Assembly: GCA_934667795.1 (NCBI GenBank)
Contig: CAKUMP010000153.1
Location: 1-5,941 of the forward strand
Length of the DNA: 5,941 nt
DNA from: an uncultured Chthoniobacterales bacterium
GTDB lineage: Bacteria > Verrucomicrobiota > Verrucomicrobiia > Chthoniobacterales > CAKUMP01
Direction of reading: 5' to 3'
This document shows positions 5,453-5,941 of the stretch, piece by piece. The position numbers and the translations under genes were made by a program. Within the stretch, counting starts at the first letter, position 1. Each line of letters opens with the position of its first letter. The notes beneath the pieces are model-generated. The model ran no database searches. It saw nothing but the letters and a program-made list of their open reading frames with translations, and had not been told where the DNA came from.

Positions 5453-5787
5453 CCTACACAGAATACAAGAAAGCCCGTCTTGATAGAGGATTAAAGGCAG
5501 GTATAGATAACTCTGTTGCATTGCGACTGGTGGATTATCTCCCCAAGCGTTATTAGTATGCACATATATTTTGGTCATGGGTCTGGTTGCTTTCTATCCC
5601 AGTTGCCATATTGCTAATGATCTTCGTGAAGTGGTGGATTGGATTACTGGTTCTTGTTTTCGTCACGCCGACTATTTTTAGCGCGACCAAGAAGTCTGCG
5701 GCTCAATTCGTTTTAGAGTATGCCGACGAAAACGAAGATTTCTTTAATCGTCTCGCAGAAAAGAACCTGCTCATATCCCGAGAATGA
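5449..5787 (+). pseudogene. Small two-TM membrane protein split by an in-frame amber codon
   Basis: One continuous 113-codon frame runs from the ATG at 5449 to TGA at 5785-5787, broken only by TAG at codon 36 (5554-5556). Before the stop: a hydrophilic MTYTEYKKARLDRGL start and LRLVDYLPKRY (25-35). After it, in the same frame: YAHIFWSWVWLLS (37-49), two hydrophobic segments (about 40-59 and 62-77) with KWW between them, and a tail SAAQFVLEYADENEDFF (83-99) ending in an amphipathic KNLLISRE. The two halves read as one protein: a cytosolic head, a membrane hairpin and an acidic helical tail. The start has a perfect Shine-Dalgarno and is translationally coupled to the preceding gene. The most likely state is a recent nonsense mutation (for example from TGG, CAG or TAT); suppression or a sequencing error would also explain it. 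No function is known to me. Confidence 0.75.
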
Positions 5788-5792
5788 ACAAT

Positions 5793-5855
5793 ACCGAACA
5801 ATAAAGGGTGTAGCGGAGGTGAGGAACGAACCTCCGACTGCACCCCTGGTTGAAC
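5793..5855 (+). other. attC-like recombination site (integron cassette end)
   Basis: A 63-bp imperfect palindrome starts 5 bp after the split gene. The left core-like box is ACCGAAC (5793-5799; one base off RYYYAAC). A stem of GGGTGTAG and CGGAGGT (5806-5820) pairs with ACCTCCG, an unpaired A, and CTGCACCC (5830-5845), with one G-U pair. The right core is GTTGAAC (5849-5855), a full GTTRRRY match. Length, position after a stop codon, core spacing and a single extrahelical base fit attC sites of integron cassettes. The left box mismatch and a possible overlapping reading frame weaken the call. No T-run follows, so it is not a simple terminator. Confidence 0.45.
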
Positions 5856-5941
5856 AAGCCCGTCGAATAAGAGCGGGTTGGCTTATGCTTTTTATGGTTG
5901 GGGAGTTGCGCGGAAAGGACGGCGCAGAAGCGGTTGCCGCA
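5819..5941 (+). CDS. Start of a further gene, partial at the window edge
   Basis: An open frame runs off the right end. From GTG at 5819 it encodes 41 residues beginning VRNEPPTAPLVEQARRIR, followed by AGWLMLFMVGELRGKDGAEA, with no stop. The start is undecided: GTG 5819 overlaps the attC-like stem, while ATG 5885 or ATG 5894 would place the gene cleanly after the GTTGAAC core, as in a second cassette. None has a good Shine-Dalgarno at normal spacing (GGAG abuts the GTG). The frame stays open back to an ATG at 5720, which would overlap the upstream gene by 68 bp and is unlikely. Too short to assign a family. Confidence 0.35.
   Translation, partial: MRNEPPTAPLVEQARRIRAGWLMLFMVGELRGKDGAEAVAA

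Overview
The window looks like a moderate-GC bacterial chromosome segment, probably from the Verrucomicrobia or a neighbouring PVC lineage. That placement is an impression from the style of the MutL protein and the repeat-rich spacers; no 16S or other decisive marker is present.

Left part (1-1344): the 3' two thirds of mutL, entering from outside the window. The end of the N-terminal domain, the linker and the C-terminal dimerisation domain are visible, and the endonuclease motifs of the C-terminal domain are degenerate. From 1345 to 2344 there is about 1 kb without a convincing gene. It holds at least four kinds of repetitive DNA: two copies of a ~145 bp element 213 bp apart, a 10-bp-arm hairpin, a group of small GC hairpins, a 10-bp degenerate tandem repeat, and two exact copies of an 11-mer. 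It also holds a near-perfect sigma70-type promoter at 1737-1765 with no recognisable gene behind it.

Middle (2345-4570): on the minus strand, one long gene for an exported or membrane-anchored protein made of two tandem periplasmic binding domains of the ABC_sub_bind (TrpX-like) type, with no permease or ATPase gene in view. Upstream of it, on the plus strand, lies a complete tRNA-Ser(CGA) with encoded CCA and a rho-independent terminator.

Right part (4722-5941): an accessory segment. A minus-strand remnant keeps only the C-terminal part of an integron-type tyrosine recombinase and has lost its catalytic tyrosine (Asp instead) and the His of the HxxR motif. Just beyond its broken end is a GTTRRRY core site (GTTAGAC). 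Next come two tightly coupled plus-strand genes of unknown function, the second split by one in-frame amber codon, and then a long imperfect stem-loop ending in a second GTTRRRY core (GTTGAAC). The layout fits a fossil integron: dead integrase, attI-like or junction site, one ~811 bp two-gene cassette, an attC-like site, and the start of what may be a second cassette. The integron reading is an inference from layout and motifs; the integrase remnant and the amber-split frame are read directly from the sequence.
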